A DNA stretch of 64,000 nt from Bacillus sp. ISL-7 (lineage in GTDB: Bacteria; Bacillota; Bacilli; Bacillales_B; DSM-18226): positions 186,001 through 250,000 of the forward strand of contig NZ_JAGGQW010000031.1 of the NCBI RefSeq assembly GCF_018613065.1. The letters are read 5' to 3'. Shown in pieces: positions 28,052 through 36,400 of the stretch; position 1 is the stretch's first letter; each line of letters begins with the position of its first letter. The notes under the pieces are model-generated. The model had not been told where the DNA came from. It did not search any database and saw only the letters and a program-made list of their open reading frames with translations. A program made the translations under genes and the position numbers.

Positions 28052-28360
28052 TTAATAACCCCTTTCTCTTTTATAGCGATTCATTGCTTCAGTCATAGTT
28101 AGTCTTTCTTGAGGACCGTAAAAACGGTTAGGAGTAGTTTCCAAGAAATCAACCACAGGGCCAACTAATGGATGACCTTCACCCGAGTCCCAGCCGCGGT
28201 CATAATTAATCCCACCATCTATATGCAGCTTACTTACCCTTCCTTCGTTAATTCCGTATGGTGAAGGTTCATCAAACAACTTCGCTTGAAACCAGGTTCC
28301 ATCTGCATATCCTTCAACCCAATTGACGTAGTCTGGAAACATGGTTAACTTTATTTCCAT
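28052..28360 (-). CDS. Phage protein of unknown function
   Basis: A 102-residue acidic protein rich in Gly and aromatic residues (WVEGYADGTWFQAKLFDEPS, then SKLHIDGGINYDRGWD). It resembles small proteins found on Firmicute plasmids and phages that I cannot name with certainty. GAGAGGTGG precedes ATG 28360, and its end abuts the next start. Confidence 0.6.
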   Translation of the reverse strand: MEIKLTMFPDYVNWVEGYADGTWFQAKLFDEPSPYGINEGRVSKLHIDGGINYDRGWDSGEGHPLVGPVVDFLETTPNRFYGPQERLTMTEAMNRYKRERGY

Positions 28361-28462
28361 CTAAATACCACCTCTCATTGCCCAACAGTAATCACAAATA
28401 TCCTCATTATTAGTGAAATGATAATCATTTAGATCCTTTTCGCAATCTTTACAAGTTTTCAT
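28361..28462 (-). CDS. Tiny zinc-ribbon protein
   Basis: 33 residues, MKTCKDCEKDLNDYHFTNNE then DICDYCWAMRGGI: two CxxC pairs 15 residues apart, a minimal zinc ribbon. ATG overlaps the upstream stop (ATGA), and GGAAGGAG lies ten bases before it. Confidence 0.55.
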   Translation of the reverse strand: MKTCKDCEKDLNDYHFTNNEDICDYCWAMRGGI

Positions 28463-28683
28463 TTGTCATGCACTCCTTCCCATCCGACCACAATGTCACC
28501 CCCGGTACCCCTAAACTTACAAATGTAATGCGGATCATCAGCATTAAACCAATAAGTTGAGCATGAATAGAGATTATAAGATTCATATTCTTGTTGAAAC
28601 TTATTTAAAAAGGAGTCCCATCCTTCTTCCTTCACTTTCCGTTTAGCAACTTCGTGAGACATAATTGAATCAAAAAAACTCAA
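28459..28683 (-). CDS. Phage protein of unknown function
   Basis: A 74-residue protein rich in aromatic residues (YESYNLYSCSTYWFNADDP, FRGTGGDIVVGWEG). TTG start after GGAGGGATAACA. Translationally coupled to both neighbours by short overlaps. No family recognised. Confidence 0.55.
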   Translation of the reverse strand: MSFFDSIMSHEVAKRKVKEEGWDSFLNKFQQEYESYNLYSCSTYWFNADDPHYICKFRGTGGDIVVGWEGVHDK

Positions 28684-28783
28684 TGTTATCCCTCCTTAAA
28701 TCAAATAAAAGAGCAACAATCCATTCCACATCTGCTGGCGTAGCTACTGTTAATAGGTACTCTAAGAATTTAATTGATTGCAA
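28670..28783 (-). CDS. Very small helical protein
   Basis: 37 residues (MQSIKFLEYLLTVATPADVE then WIVALLFDLRRDNIEFF). TTG 28783 lies six bases after GGGAGGGG; GTG 28789 is an alternative overlapping the upstream stop. It overlaps the next gene by 14 bases. Confidence 0.4.
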   Translation of the reverse strand: MQSIKFLEYLLTVATPADVEWIVALLFDLRRDNIEFF

Positions 28784-28785
28784 TT

Positions 28786-29052
28786 TCACCCCTCCCAGTA
28801 ACAATCGATAATTTTCTTTTCAATTCTCTTGTAATAATCGACCCTAATTGCATCAAAACGGTACATATGATCCAATATGACTTCATGCTGTTCTTTGTTT
28901 TTTGCTTTGTCACAAAGATTATTTAATTCATCTACATCAAATAGTAGGTGAGATTTTTCGAGGTCGTTGAAAGGATTGTGATTATAACTCTTTGCTTCGC
29001 GATAACCATCAAATATCGCTTTAACAAAACCGTTAAATCCAAGTTGTTCCAT
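28786..29052 (-). CDS. Phage protein of unknown function
   Basis: An 88-residue soluble, charged, helix-rich protein (LGFNGFVKAIFDGYREAKSY..). First gene of the leftward accessory operon that ends with the DNA pump and replication-relaxation genes, downstream of the divergent XRE control region. Confidence 0.6.
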   Translation of the reverse strand: MEQLGFNGFVKAIFDGYREAKSYNHNPFNDLEKSHLLFDVDELNNLCDKAKNKEQHEVILDHMYRFDAIRVDYYKRIEKKIIDCYWEG

Positions 29053-29092
29053 TCGGTATCCCCCTTTCGTTGTTCGTTAGTCTATTCTTATG

Positions 29093-29126
29093 TGTATGCT
29101 GATATATAATTGCCTGTCTGCTGATA
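29093..29126. promoter_or_regulatory. Direct-repeat operators between divergent XRE gene and accessory operon
   Basis: TGTATGCTGATA (29093-29104) and TGTCTGCTGATA (29115-29126) are 22 bp apart, two helical turns. They lie in the 123-base gap between the divergent genes, the expected place for binding by the XRE protein encoded next door. Confidence 0.55.
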
Positions 29127-29175
29127 AAAAAGGGAAATTTATTTTTATGTAGAATTAATACACGAGGTGAAATAA

Positions 29176-29400
29176 ATGAAAATAGCAGTAGAATCACGAC
29201 TTAAAGAGATTTTAGACGAGCGAGGAATTAAACAAAGTCATTTTGTGAAAAAGTTTAAAATGAGCGCAACCACCTTGAGCGCTTTATATAGGGGAGAATC
29301 ATTGCCTACATTAGCTTACGCTTTAGTAATTGCTAATGAATTGGGGTTAAAAGTAGAGGATATTTGGGCAATTAAAAATAAAGAGGAACTTTTGCGCTAA
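29176..29400 (+). CDS. XRE-family HTH regulator (Cro/CI type)
   Basis: 74 residues, almost all one HTH_3 domain (GIKQSHFVKKFKMSATTLSA then LYRGESLPTLAYALVIANEL). GAGGTG precedes ATG. It faces the leftward accessory operon across two direct repeats and probably controls that operon and itself. It is far from where the main phage repressor would be (near the integrase), so it may serve this module only. Confidence 0.85.
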   Translation: MKIAVESRLKEILDERGIKQSHFVKKFKMSATTLSALYRGESLPTLAYALVIANELGLKVEDIWAIKNKEELLR

Positions 29401-29444
29401 ATAATCGTAATACAAAAAAAAGCAAAATAAATGGGGGAAGTATC

Positions 29445-29819
29445 ATGAAAGAACGAATTGATAAAATACTAAATGTTGTAGGATGGATATTCATGGTGGC
29501 AGGATTTCTTTTAGGAGTCATATCCTATTTCGGAATTGATAAAGAGCCATATAAGAACGCTAAAGAGGCATACGAAAGTATTCCGGACAATGAATTGGCG
29601 CAGGCATCTTACCAAGCTGCCCTAGAAATTTATAATGTCCAATTTACTTATGCTATGTCGATTTTATTTGGTGGAATCGTAATTGGATTGTTATTTATTG
29701 GATTTGCAAGGATTATCGAACTACTAAAAGAAAAAAATGAGCGGGATTATAAAACTGCTCAGTTAATAAACAGAATAGATACTCAGCTATCTGAGTTGAA
29801 AGTGAGTAACCATTCCTAA
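29445..29819 (+). CDS. Membrane protein with two helices
   Basis: 124 residues with hydrophobic segments at about 11-28 and 66-86, a soluble loop between them (residues 30-60) and a C-terminal coiled tail. Same strand and probably same transcript as the XRE gene. Could be a superinfection-exclusion or immunity protein, but no family was recognised. Confidence 0.6.
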   Translation: MKERIDKILNVVGWIFMVAGFLLGVISYFGIDKEPYKNAKEAYESIPDNELAQASYQAALEIYNVQFTYAMSILFGGIVIGLLFIGFARIIELLKEKNERDYKTAQLINRIDTQLSELKVSNHS

Positions 29820-29835
29820 TTACGAGGGTGGGAAG

Positions 29836-30096
29836 ATGAAAATGAATATATTAATTGAAATACATTACACATCGAGCTCAAATAGAATAACACAATCGGG
29901 ATCCTTTCCTCTTAGAGGGAGAAAACCTGAACAAGTTGCTATTGAGTTTTGGAAGCAAATTCAGAAGGATAACTCTCATCGTGCAGAATTAGAAAAAGTG
30001 ATTGTGTATGGAGACCAGGACATCACCCAACTGGTAAAGGATCTGGAAAGAGATATAATCCGGAAGGTTATGAACGAGGATAATTTGCCTTTTTAA
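29836..30096 (+). CDS. Phage protein of unknown function
   Basis: 86 residues starting MKMNILIEIHYTSSSNRITQ, with an alternating beta pattern then a helical C-terminus. GAGGGTGGGAAG precedes the start. Last gene of the rightward three-gene unit; a strong terminator follows nine bases later. Confidence 0.6.
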   Translation: MKMNILIEIHYTSSSNRITQSGSFPLRGRKPEQVAIEFWKQIQKDNSHRAELEKVIVYGDQDITQLVKDLERDIIRKVMNEDNLPF

Positions 30097-30104
30097 ATTG
30101 GAAT

Positions 30105-30138
30105 AAGCCCCCTACTCAATCGAGCTAGGGGGCTTTTA
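30105..30138. terminator. Bidirectional terminator between accessory genes and endolysin
   Basis: AAGCCCCCTA / TAGGGGGCTT 10-bp stem with T or A flanks on both sides, between convergent genes. Confidence 0.88.
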
Positions 30139-30142
30139 AACT

Positions 30143-31156
30143 TTAATATCCTTTAGATTTAAGGACTGCTTGTAATTTTTTACGAGTATTTGGTCCATAA
30201 ACTCCATCGACTTCATATGGCAGGTAAACCTTTTGGAAACGTTTAATGGCGTCCTCGGTTCCATCACCGTAAATCCCGTCTACATTTCCACAATTAAAAT
30301 AAACAGCATTTAATGCTCTTTGCAGCTGTTTAACTTCATTGCCTTTACTTCCTGGCTTTAGGCTTCCATTAGGAACTGGAAATCTGTAAAGGTCTTGTGG
30401 CTTCTTAGGTTCTTCTGGTTTGCGAGTAAATACATTTTTCGCATTGCCTAATTTTATTTTTTGCCCCACTTTAAGTTTTGTCGGATCCACATCTGGATTT
30501 GCTGTAATCAGATCCTCAACTATCACTCCCTGAGCCCCATCGCGGCCGGCAATGCTCCAGAAAGTGTCACCCTCTTGGATGGTGTACATTCCTGGCAGTG
30601 GATCTGGAATCGGATTTGCTGTCACTGGTGCAGGATCTTTGTAGGCAGTAGCAGCATGATAATCATAAACACAACATTCTTTCCAGCTGTATCCTGGCAT
30701 TTCTCTGTGAGACTTGTCCTCGTTTCCTATGCCATCCTTAACAAGAGCGAAATGAAGCTCAGAGATGGATTTCAAAGTGGCCTCATCCAGCTTTTCTGAT
30801 CTGTAATCACCCGCCACACAGATTCCCAGTGAAAACCTGTTGCTGTTTCCTACATGATAGGAACTGACTCCGGGATCATGGGCCCACACGATTCTGGCTC
30901 GGTCCTTTCCATCTGCACCTCTGACCAAATTCTTTGGCTCAATGATAAAATGATATCCTACTCCCGGCCAGCCCAGGCTTACATGATAATTAGCAAAAGC
31001 CTCAGCCGTTGAACCGGATAGCTCTTTTTTTGTTAGAGAGTGATGCCATACCCGGACAGTTTTGGTAGACACTCCATAATTTTTGTATTCTCCAATTTCT
31101 TTGAGCCCTTCTCTCATGTCCACTAACTGAGGTAATTTTTCAAAAGCATACACCAT
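30143..31156 (-). CDS. Endolysin: N-acetylmuramoyl-L-alanine amidase with LysM and PG-binding domains
   Basis: A 337-residue protein in three parts. An Amidase_2 domain (about 1-165) has zinc ligands in VWHHS (His38 or 39) and later acidic/His residues. A LysM module (about 190-237) reads YTIQEGDTFWSIAG. A PG_binding_1 domain (about 270-335) includes LQRALNAVYFNCGNVDGIYG. It cuts host peptidoglycan at lysis. Its start overlaps the holin stop. Confidence 0.92.
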   Translation of the reverse strand: MVYAFEKLPQLVDMREGLKEIGEYKNYGVSTKTVRVWHHSLTKKELSGSTAEAFANYHVSLGWPGVGYHFIIEPKNLVRGADGKDRARIVWAHDPGVSSYHVGNSNRFSLGICVAGDYRSEKLDEATLKSISELHFALVKDGIGNEDKSHREMPGYSWKECCVYDYHAATAYKDPAPVTANPIPDPLPGMYTIQEGDTFWSIAGRDGAQGVIVEDLITANPDVDPTKLKVGQKIKLGNAKNVFTRKPEEPKKPQDLYRFPVPNGSLKPGSKGNEVKQLQRALNAVYFNCGNVDGIYGDGTEDAIKRFQKVYLPYEVDGVYGPNTRKKLQAVLKSKGY

Positions 31157-31521
31157 TATTTTTCCTCTCCCTTATCAAAACTTTTTAGTTTCTCGCTTAC
31201 TTCCTTTGGTAAATCAACCTCAATTGCCTTCAAATTTTCGGTGATGCTGCCACCTTCTTTGTAAATGAATAAAGCTAATGTAAAGCCAGTTAGGTAGTAG
31301 TTGAGCCCTAATACATAGTCGATAGCCAGGACAAAAACTATTCCGACTAACTCTCCGATCCAACGAATAATCCCATCGCGCATGACACGAGATTGGTATT
31401 TTACAACCCCTTTCCACGTTTTTAACAATCCGGAAACGAAATCCAACACCTTCACTAGAAAATAAAAAAGTAGCATGGTTACAATGATTCTTGGCAGAAA
31501 TGCAAGTAAGTGAAAATCCAT
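31156..31521 (-). CDS. Phage holin
   Basis: A 121-residue membrane protein with three hydrophobic segments (about 5-25, 50-70, 72-88) and a charged C-terminal tail (EKLKSFDKGEEK). Size, layout and overlap with the amidase gene fit the phage phi105/Cph1-type holin family. GAGAGGAAAG precedes ATG. A terminator lies 25 bases upstream, so lysis expression depends on read-through or a promoter hidden there. Confidence 0.82.
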   Translation of the reverse strand: MDFHLLAFLPRIIVTMLLFYFLVKVLDFVSGLLKTWKGVVKYQSRVMRDGIIRWIGELVGIVFVLAIDYVLGLNYYLTGFTLALFIYKEGGSITENLKAIEVDLPKEVSEKLKSFDKGEEK

Positions 31522-31545
31522 TCAGCATCTTTCCTCTCGATTTAA

Positions 31546-31572
31546 AATAAAAAGAGCCCTGGAAAGGACTCT
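31546..31572 (-). terminator. Terminator upstream of the holin gene
   Basis: AGAG.CCT / AGG.CTCT stem followed by TTTTTATTTT on the - strand, just before the holin ribosome site. Confidence 0.7.
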
Positions 31573-31675
31573 ACATGACATGATGTCTTTTAAATGCTTG
31601 CTGTTTTCGTTATTCCGATACGCTTGAATAAACTAAAGTTGTTGATGGATTGCTTTGTCCCATCAGATTATTGAA
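31571..31675 (-). pseudogene. C-terminal remnant of a tyrosine recombinase
   Basis: A 35-codon in-frame stretch reads NLMGQSNPSTTLVYSSVSE, stop, RKQQAFKRHHVM. The first part matches the end of XerD-like integrases (LLGHSNPATT..Y..VSDE type) including the nucleophile Tyr, and the second the conserved basic tail. A TAA interrupts it and nothing upstream belongs to the gene. It is a dead scrap from a former integrase or host recombinase. Confidence 0.6.
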
Positions 31676-31677
31676 TA

Positions 31678-31716
31678 TAAAAAAGAGCCTTCAGAATAAT
31701 CTGGAATCTCTTTTTT
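31678..31716. terminator. Terminator before the integrase remnant
   Basis: AGAG..TTCAGA / TCTG.AA..CTCT stem with A and T runs on both sides. Confidence 0.7.
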
Positions 31717-31796
31717 AATTTTTATTCATCATTTACATAAATTTACAATAACTTCACATACTATAAATACACCTAAGAATTTCCTCCATATTAGGT

Positions 31797-31830
31797 AAGG
31801 AGATGGATGAAATATCCCTCTCCTTTTTTA
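31797..31830 (+). terminator. Rightward hairpin terminator
   Basis: 7-bp stem AAGGAGA / TCTCCTT, 15-base loop, T6. No upstream + gene is visible. Confidence 0.5.
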
Positions 31831-32044
31831 TTTCTCATTTACGGCGTCTTTTTCTCCTCATGTTCAATATATCCAAAAGTGTTGATAAATCAGCATTTCT
31901 AACCACTTTTAGAGAAGAGTAGATAAAAAGACGACATAAATATTTTTCTATAACTCCATGTTTGTCCATAGCTATCTAAGACAACCCTTCATAATATACA
32001 GTACCTCAATAAATTATATTATTCATTTACACAAGCACTTTCTT

Positions 32045-32076
32045 AAAGCGTCATTTAGACGCTTTTTCTTTTTTAT
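32045..32076 (+). terminator. Rightward hairpin terminator
   Basis: 7-bp stem AAGCGTC / GACGCTT, 5-base loop, followed by TTTCTTTTTT. Confidence 0.6.
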
Positions 32077-32209
32077 TTAAAGAGAGGGTAATTGAACAAT
32101 TTTCACTGTAATACTGAGACTTTTCACAATTGGCACGACTCTTGTCCCATTCAAATTAACATTTCCCTAATATAATATTACTAGTTCAAATAGATTGGAG
32201 GTGAAAACC

Positions 32210-32302
32210 ATGAAAAACCGACAAAAAGATCCTAATTCAATTACTAACGTTGTGTTTTTCATAATAGCTATTATTATAATTGGAGCGTCTCTATTCCGAT
32301 AG
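32210..32302 (+). CDS. 30-residue single-helix membrane peptide
   Basis: MKNRQKDPNSITNVVFFIIA followed by IIIIGASLFR: a basic start and one hydrophobic helix. Strong ribosome site GGAGGTG eight bases before ATG and a hairpin after it, on the strand opposite to the late genes. Could be a small toxin-like or regulatory peptide; no homologue recalled. Confidence 0.55.
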   Translation: MKNRQKDPNSITNVVFFIIAIIIIGASLFR

Positions 32303-32332
32303 TAGGGTATAGTTTTCAATTTAATACGACAA

Positions 32333-32358
32333 AAGCGCTCATAATCATGAGCGCTTCT
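32333..32358. terminator. Hairpin between the small peptide and the XhlA-like gene
   Basis: Perfect 10-bp stem AAGCGCTCAT / ATGAGCGCTT with a 4-base loop, flanked by short T or A runs. Confidence 0.7.
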
Positions 32359-32400
32359 TCCGGATCTCCTCTAGATGGTCTTACTAAGAAATCGTGTCCA

Positions 32401-32811
32401 TCATCTGAAACTTGGAAACAAAGCCAAAATAGCAGCTATTGTACCTACAATGGCTAAACCAGTTCCAACTATCCACTTAATATTTTCTTTTCTTTCAGTA
32501 GAAATATCTATTTTTTGCTGAAGAAACATTCTTTCCATTTTCTGTTCGAGAGTGTTAAACTTTCCATCAATGCTTGTATTTAAATTAGTAATCTCGCCCT
32601 TTATTTCGGTTTTAAGGTTTTCTAATTTCAAATTTGTTTTTTCTTCTAAATGGTTAAGATCCCTTTGGGTGACTTGTTCATTCTCATTCATTCTTGACAC
32701 CCTTTCGTCAGTATTTGTTTCAACATTTCTATTTGTGCTCGGAGTAGGTCTATTAGCAGATCCAGAACCAGTTAAATTGGACAATAATACTACATTTTCT
32801 CTATTGACCAT
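32401..32811 (-). CDS. XhlA-like phage membrane protein
   Basis: 136 residues: Asn/Thr-rich start, a long coiled coil (about 45-105, EEKTNLKLENLKTEIKGEI..) and one C-terminal helix (WIVGTGLAIVGTIAAILAL). This is the haemolysin XhlA layout found in Bacillus lysis cassettes. GAGGTGATATAA precedes ATG 32811. Overlaps the upstream gene by 11 bases. Confidence 0.75.
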   Translation of the reverse strand: MVNRENVVLLSNLTGSGSANRPTPSTNRNVETNTDERVSRMNENEQVTQRDLNHLEEKTNLKLENLKTEIKGEITNLNTSIDGKFNTLEQKMERMFLQQKIDISTERKENIKWIVGTGLAIVGTIAAILALFPSFR

Positions 32812-33241
32812 TTATATCACCTCTTGGTATCTGGAATACGCCAAATTTACCTATCTTTTTTACATCTCCGTTAATTATTACATTATATGTGTGTTCCCCC
32901 TCTGATTGAAAAGGAACATCATATAATTTAAAGTTAATAAAACGAGGTTTTAACTCTTTTGGGATATGATTATCTTCTATATTTTGACCCGCTGGAATTA
33001 CCATTTCACCTGTATCAATTACTAATTCATTTTCTTTACCAATGATAAATCTTAAACTACATCCTTCATTTTCCTCTAAGCCAATCAACATAATGTTGAC
33101 TATAAAAGTGAAAGGTCCTGGCACATTGACTGGTGCTATGTTCGGCTGAGGAGATTCTATAACATAACCTAACAATGAATCAATGCCCACCTTGTTATAC
33201 GCATCTAAGGAAAAAACTACATAACTAACTTCAATTGACAT
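32801..33241 (-). CDS. Beta-rich phage protein of unknown function
   Basis: 146 residues (MSIEVSYVVFSLDAYNKVGI..), predicted mostly beta strands with a jelly-roll-like rhythm (FTFIVNIMLIGLEENEGCSL, then HTYNVIINGDVKKIGKFGVF). It resembles the DUF6941 type found beside phage tail and lysis genes, but I am not sure. Coupled to the XhlA-like gene by an overlap. Confidence 0.6.
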   Translation of the reverse strand: MSIEVSYVVFSLDAYNKVGIDSLLGYVIESPQPNIAPVNVPGPFTFIVNIMLIGLEENEGCSLRFIIGKENELVIDTGEMVIPAGQNIEDNHIPKELKPRFINFKLYDVPFQSEGEHTYNVIINGDVKKIGKFGVFQIPRGDINGQ

Positions 33242-33270
33242 AATATCCTCCTACTATATTAAATTAAAAT

Positions 33271-33350
33271 TTGATATAATAGGGATAAGCAAATCACCTA
33301 TTATATCAAGAACCTACAGGGTAGCAGCCCTTATGTAGGTTCTTTTTCTT
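33271..33350. repeat. Perfect inverted repeat followed by a rightward terminator
   Basis: TTGATATAATAGG (33271-33283) and CCTATTATATCAA (33297-33309) form a perfect 13-bp inverted repeat with 13 bases between. Next comes AAGAACCTACA / TGTAGGTTCTT (33308-33344) with T5 on the + strand. On + the first arm contains TATAAT, so a small RNA of about 65 nt ending at the terminator is possible. Confidence 0.55.
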
Positions 33351-33380
33351 TTCCTCAATTTTACATCTTTTTTGCAAACA

Positions 33381-33405
33381 AAAAAAGACTAGCTTTAACC
33401 AGCCT
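33381..33405 (-). terminator. Terminator after the receptor-binding protein gene
   Basis: On the - strand AGGCTGG / CTAGTCT (with G-U pairs) 6-base loop, followed by seven T. Confidence 0.7.
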
Positions 33406-33440
33406 CAGTTAAGACGCACTTTTCTCCGAATGTGTATTAC

Positions 33441-36400
33441 CTAAACCTGTTTAACAGATACTTTAGTAAGTTGTATTGTATTATCGTTGGAGTAAACTCT
33501 AATAGTTTGAGTAGTTGTTCCAGCAGGTAAATATGCTCTAAACGTTACTTCTTTCCAATGAAGATTTACTCTGTCTTTCATGGTAAACACTTGTGTCCCT
33601 TGAATTAAATCTACCGCCAATTCTGCATAATCGTAACTGTCTTCCGTAATGGTAAAAGTACTTCCGGCTGGATCTGATACCGCAGGGAAATATCTCGCCC
33701 ATACCTTGATTTCACACTCCACATCGTCAACTGAATTAGAATAAGTAAACGCCTGTTTTACTTTATTTGAGGTTGTAATATCGACACACCCTACCGCACC
33801 ACTCGGTAAGTTATTGTCAGCAGGAACATAAGGTGTAACTGTTCCGTCAACAGTCCAGGAACTAAGCTGGGAGCTATTCCCGGTGAATGGTTGCGTTAAT
33901 TTTTCTGCCCCTGTAGGTTCTTCTAGTTTCAAATCTTTCACCTTATATACTTTATCTTCTTTTCCTGACCATTCAACACTGATGTTATTTAAATTGAAAG
34001 CACCAGCCTTTTGAATTAAGAAGTGAACCTTATCATAATCCACACAATCAGCTATTAAACTTGCTGGAACATCAAACTTTCCATTACTCAATGAAACTTG
34101 CTGCCAATGGCCTACATTTTGTTTTCCAACAGGATAGTTTGAATCGAATCCAGGAGCCGTATAACCATAAGAAATGGAAGCAGAACCCGAACCGCTTACT
34201 TTTGTTAAAGTACCAGCTTGACTCGTACCACCCTTGTACGGACTCATTAGAATAGAATTTCCGTTTACTTGTGAAACCGTAAATGTTGTTCCGCTAAATG
34301 CTGGATCACTTGAAGTATAAGTGTCTCCTACATTTATTGTCGGTGTACCCGTGAAATCAAATCGTTGGTAATAAGTTGGACTAGGATACGGGCTAGCTAG
34401 AATGTTTTTAACATAAACGTTTACGGTAGTATCGTTTAATAAAAGCCGTAATGTTTTTAGTTTTAATCCAGTAGAAGGCAATACAGCAGAAATTAACACA
34501 TAATCGGTGAACGATACATTTTCACCATTTTGAAGCATTAAATATTCACTAGTTACCCTTGAGTAAGCACCTGAATTAACCTTATCAACATATTTTGGAT
34601 CAGTTAACGCATTATGACCTACTGCGACTTCCTTGAATTTCTTTGCTCTTTCGGTGTTTGTAAAGAAAACCAAATCGTCAAGGGTTGAAACAGTTTGACC
34701 CGTTCTTAATCTAAATACTTTCAAACTTTGTCTCGGTCTCGGTAGCTGGCGAAGATATTTTTCATGGTTATCACTTTCTAATGAATTACTTCGTGTACCA
34801 GGATGACTGCCACCCCAAAAGTCTGTGTAATCAGTACCTCTTAATTGTGTAACCTTCGGAATAATATCGACAAATTCTGCATCATACTCCCTTGCTATTT
34901 GTCTCATCAATGTTTGAATGCCACCACCAAAGGTACTGTGATATTCAGTAGCAATAATTGGTAATGCCCCAAGTGATTTCACAGTTTCAACAATCGCTCT
35001 TAAATCATTAGCGTATTGTGCATTATCCATATACTTTAAATCATTGGTATAACTTGTTAAAAACGCGTACTTTGGTTTAAAATCCTGCCAACTAAGGGTC
35101 GTATGATATATTGGTGATTTCTTTCGGATTCTGTCTAAATTACCCCTGTATGTGTCGCCACTTTGAGCGAAGTTTTCAAAGTTATAGTCTGAGAACAGGC
35201 TCAATTTATTAATGTACGATTTACCTTTGACAGAATAAATGCTTTCAGTATAACTATCCCCGATAAAACCAATTCTATCGACATTAGCCATATTTATAAT
35301 TTGAAAACCGCCACTAGCGGCTAAAGCATCTGCATTGTTCAAAGAATCTTGAACGGATTGTTCTAGATATCTTTTAAATATGATTTTATCATTTAGTAAA
35401 AGGTTATAATTCGGCTTTAATCCAAATGGTTCGTAAGACGTTTGTGTGGTCCCTACTTCAGCTTGTGATGTAGGAACGTTAACCCCACTGAATGATACAC
35501 GCATATAGCCGTTTTGGGCTGGAGTCGCTGTTTGAGGCGAGTTATTACTTACGTCAATCCCTTGAACAAAGACTCTATTTGCATCATAGAAAACAATTTT
35601 ACGCACAGCAGTAAACGCATATGTTGTTCCAGCTGTGACAGGAATATAATCCGATGTGTCATAATTCGCACTTACCACAAGAGTCCCAGTAACCTCTGAT
35701 ACATAGTTTCCAACTGTTCGGATGTCTTTATTGAAAAGATTTTTACCTGGGATTAAGAAATTAACTTTTGAAGTTGAAATTGCAGAATCCTTAATTTTAG
35801 TTCCATCAACATCATTATCTTTTAGTTTAGACCCTGGGGTTGAATTATCAACTAAACTAAGACCCTTTAACGGATCACTTGTATGTCCAAATTGTTCATA
35901 AGCGGTATTTGTTGATCCCACTTCCACTTGTGATGTTGGAACGTCCCCAACCGGGAATGAAACTCTCATATATCCATCTACAGTAGGGGTTACCGTTTTT
36001 GTAGTACTTGACACATCATACCCAGATACAAAAGTTTTGTTCGAATTATATAAAACTAATTTTCTACATTTTGTGGACGAGTATGCGACACCAGCACTTA
36101 CAGGAATATAATCTGAAGTATCATAAAGAGATGATGCTGCTTCTGAACCATTCGCCTCTTGAACGAATACTCCTAATTTTCTTGTCGCTGGATTAAAAAG
36201 GTTCTTACCCTTAACGAAAAAAGTTGTTTTTTCAGCAGTGATTGTTGAATTAGGTATTTTAGTAAGTGTTACACTATTGTCTTTTGGAATCGACTTAACA
36301 TAATCGGGAATTAATCGCTGATATGGAACAAAACCATTGTAAATTGATTTGTCGACTACTTGCACAAGTAATATATCTGTAGTGCTACAAGGAACACGAA

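Larger units (their letters stand above)
31717..32209 (+). other. Gene-poor region with + strand hairpin terminators
   Basis: About 490 AT-rich bases with no convincing gene. Two hairpins with T runs point to + strand transcripts: AAGGAGA..TCTCCTT plus T6 (31797-31830) and AAGCGTC..GACGCTT plus T5 (32045-32076). A TATAAT at 32171-32176 lies ahead of the next small gene. Short antisense or regulatory RNAs are possible. Confidence 0.4.

Noticed and set aside
31803..31925. 39-codon frame starting at the ATG after AAGGAG
   Set aside because: The AAGGAG touches the ATG directly and forms the stem of a terminator instead.
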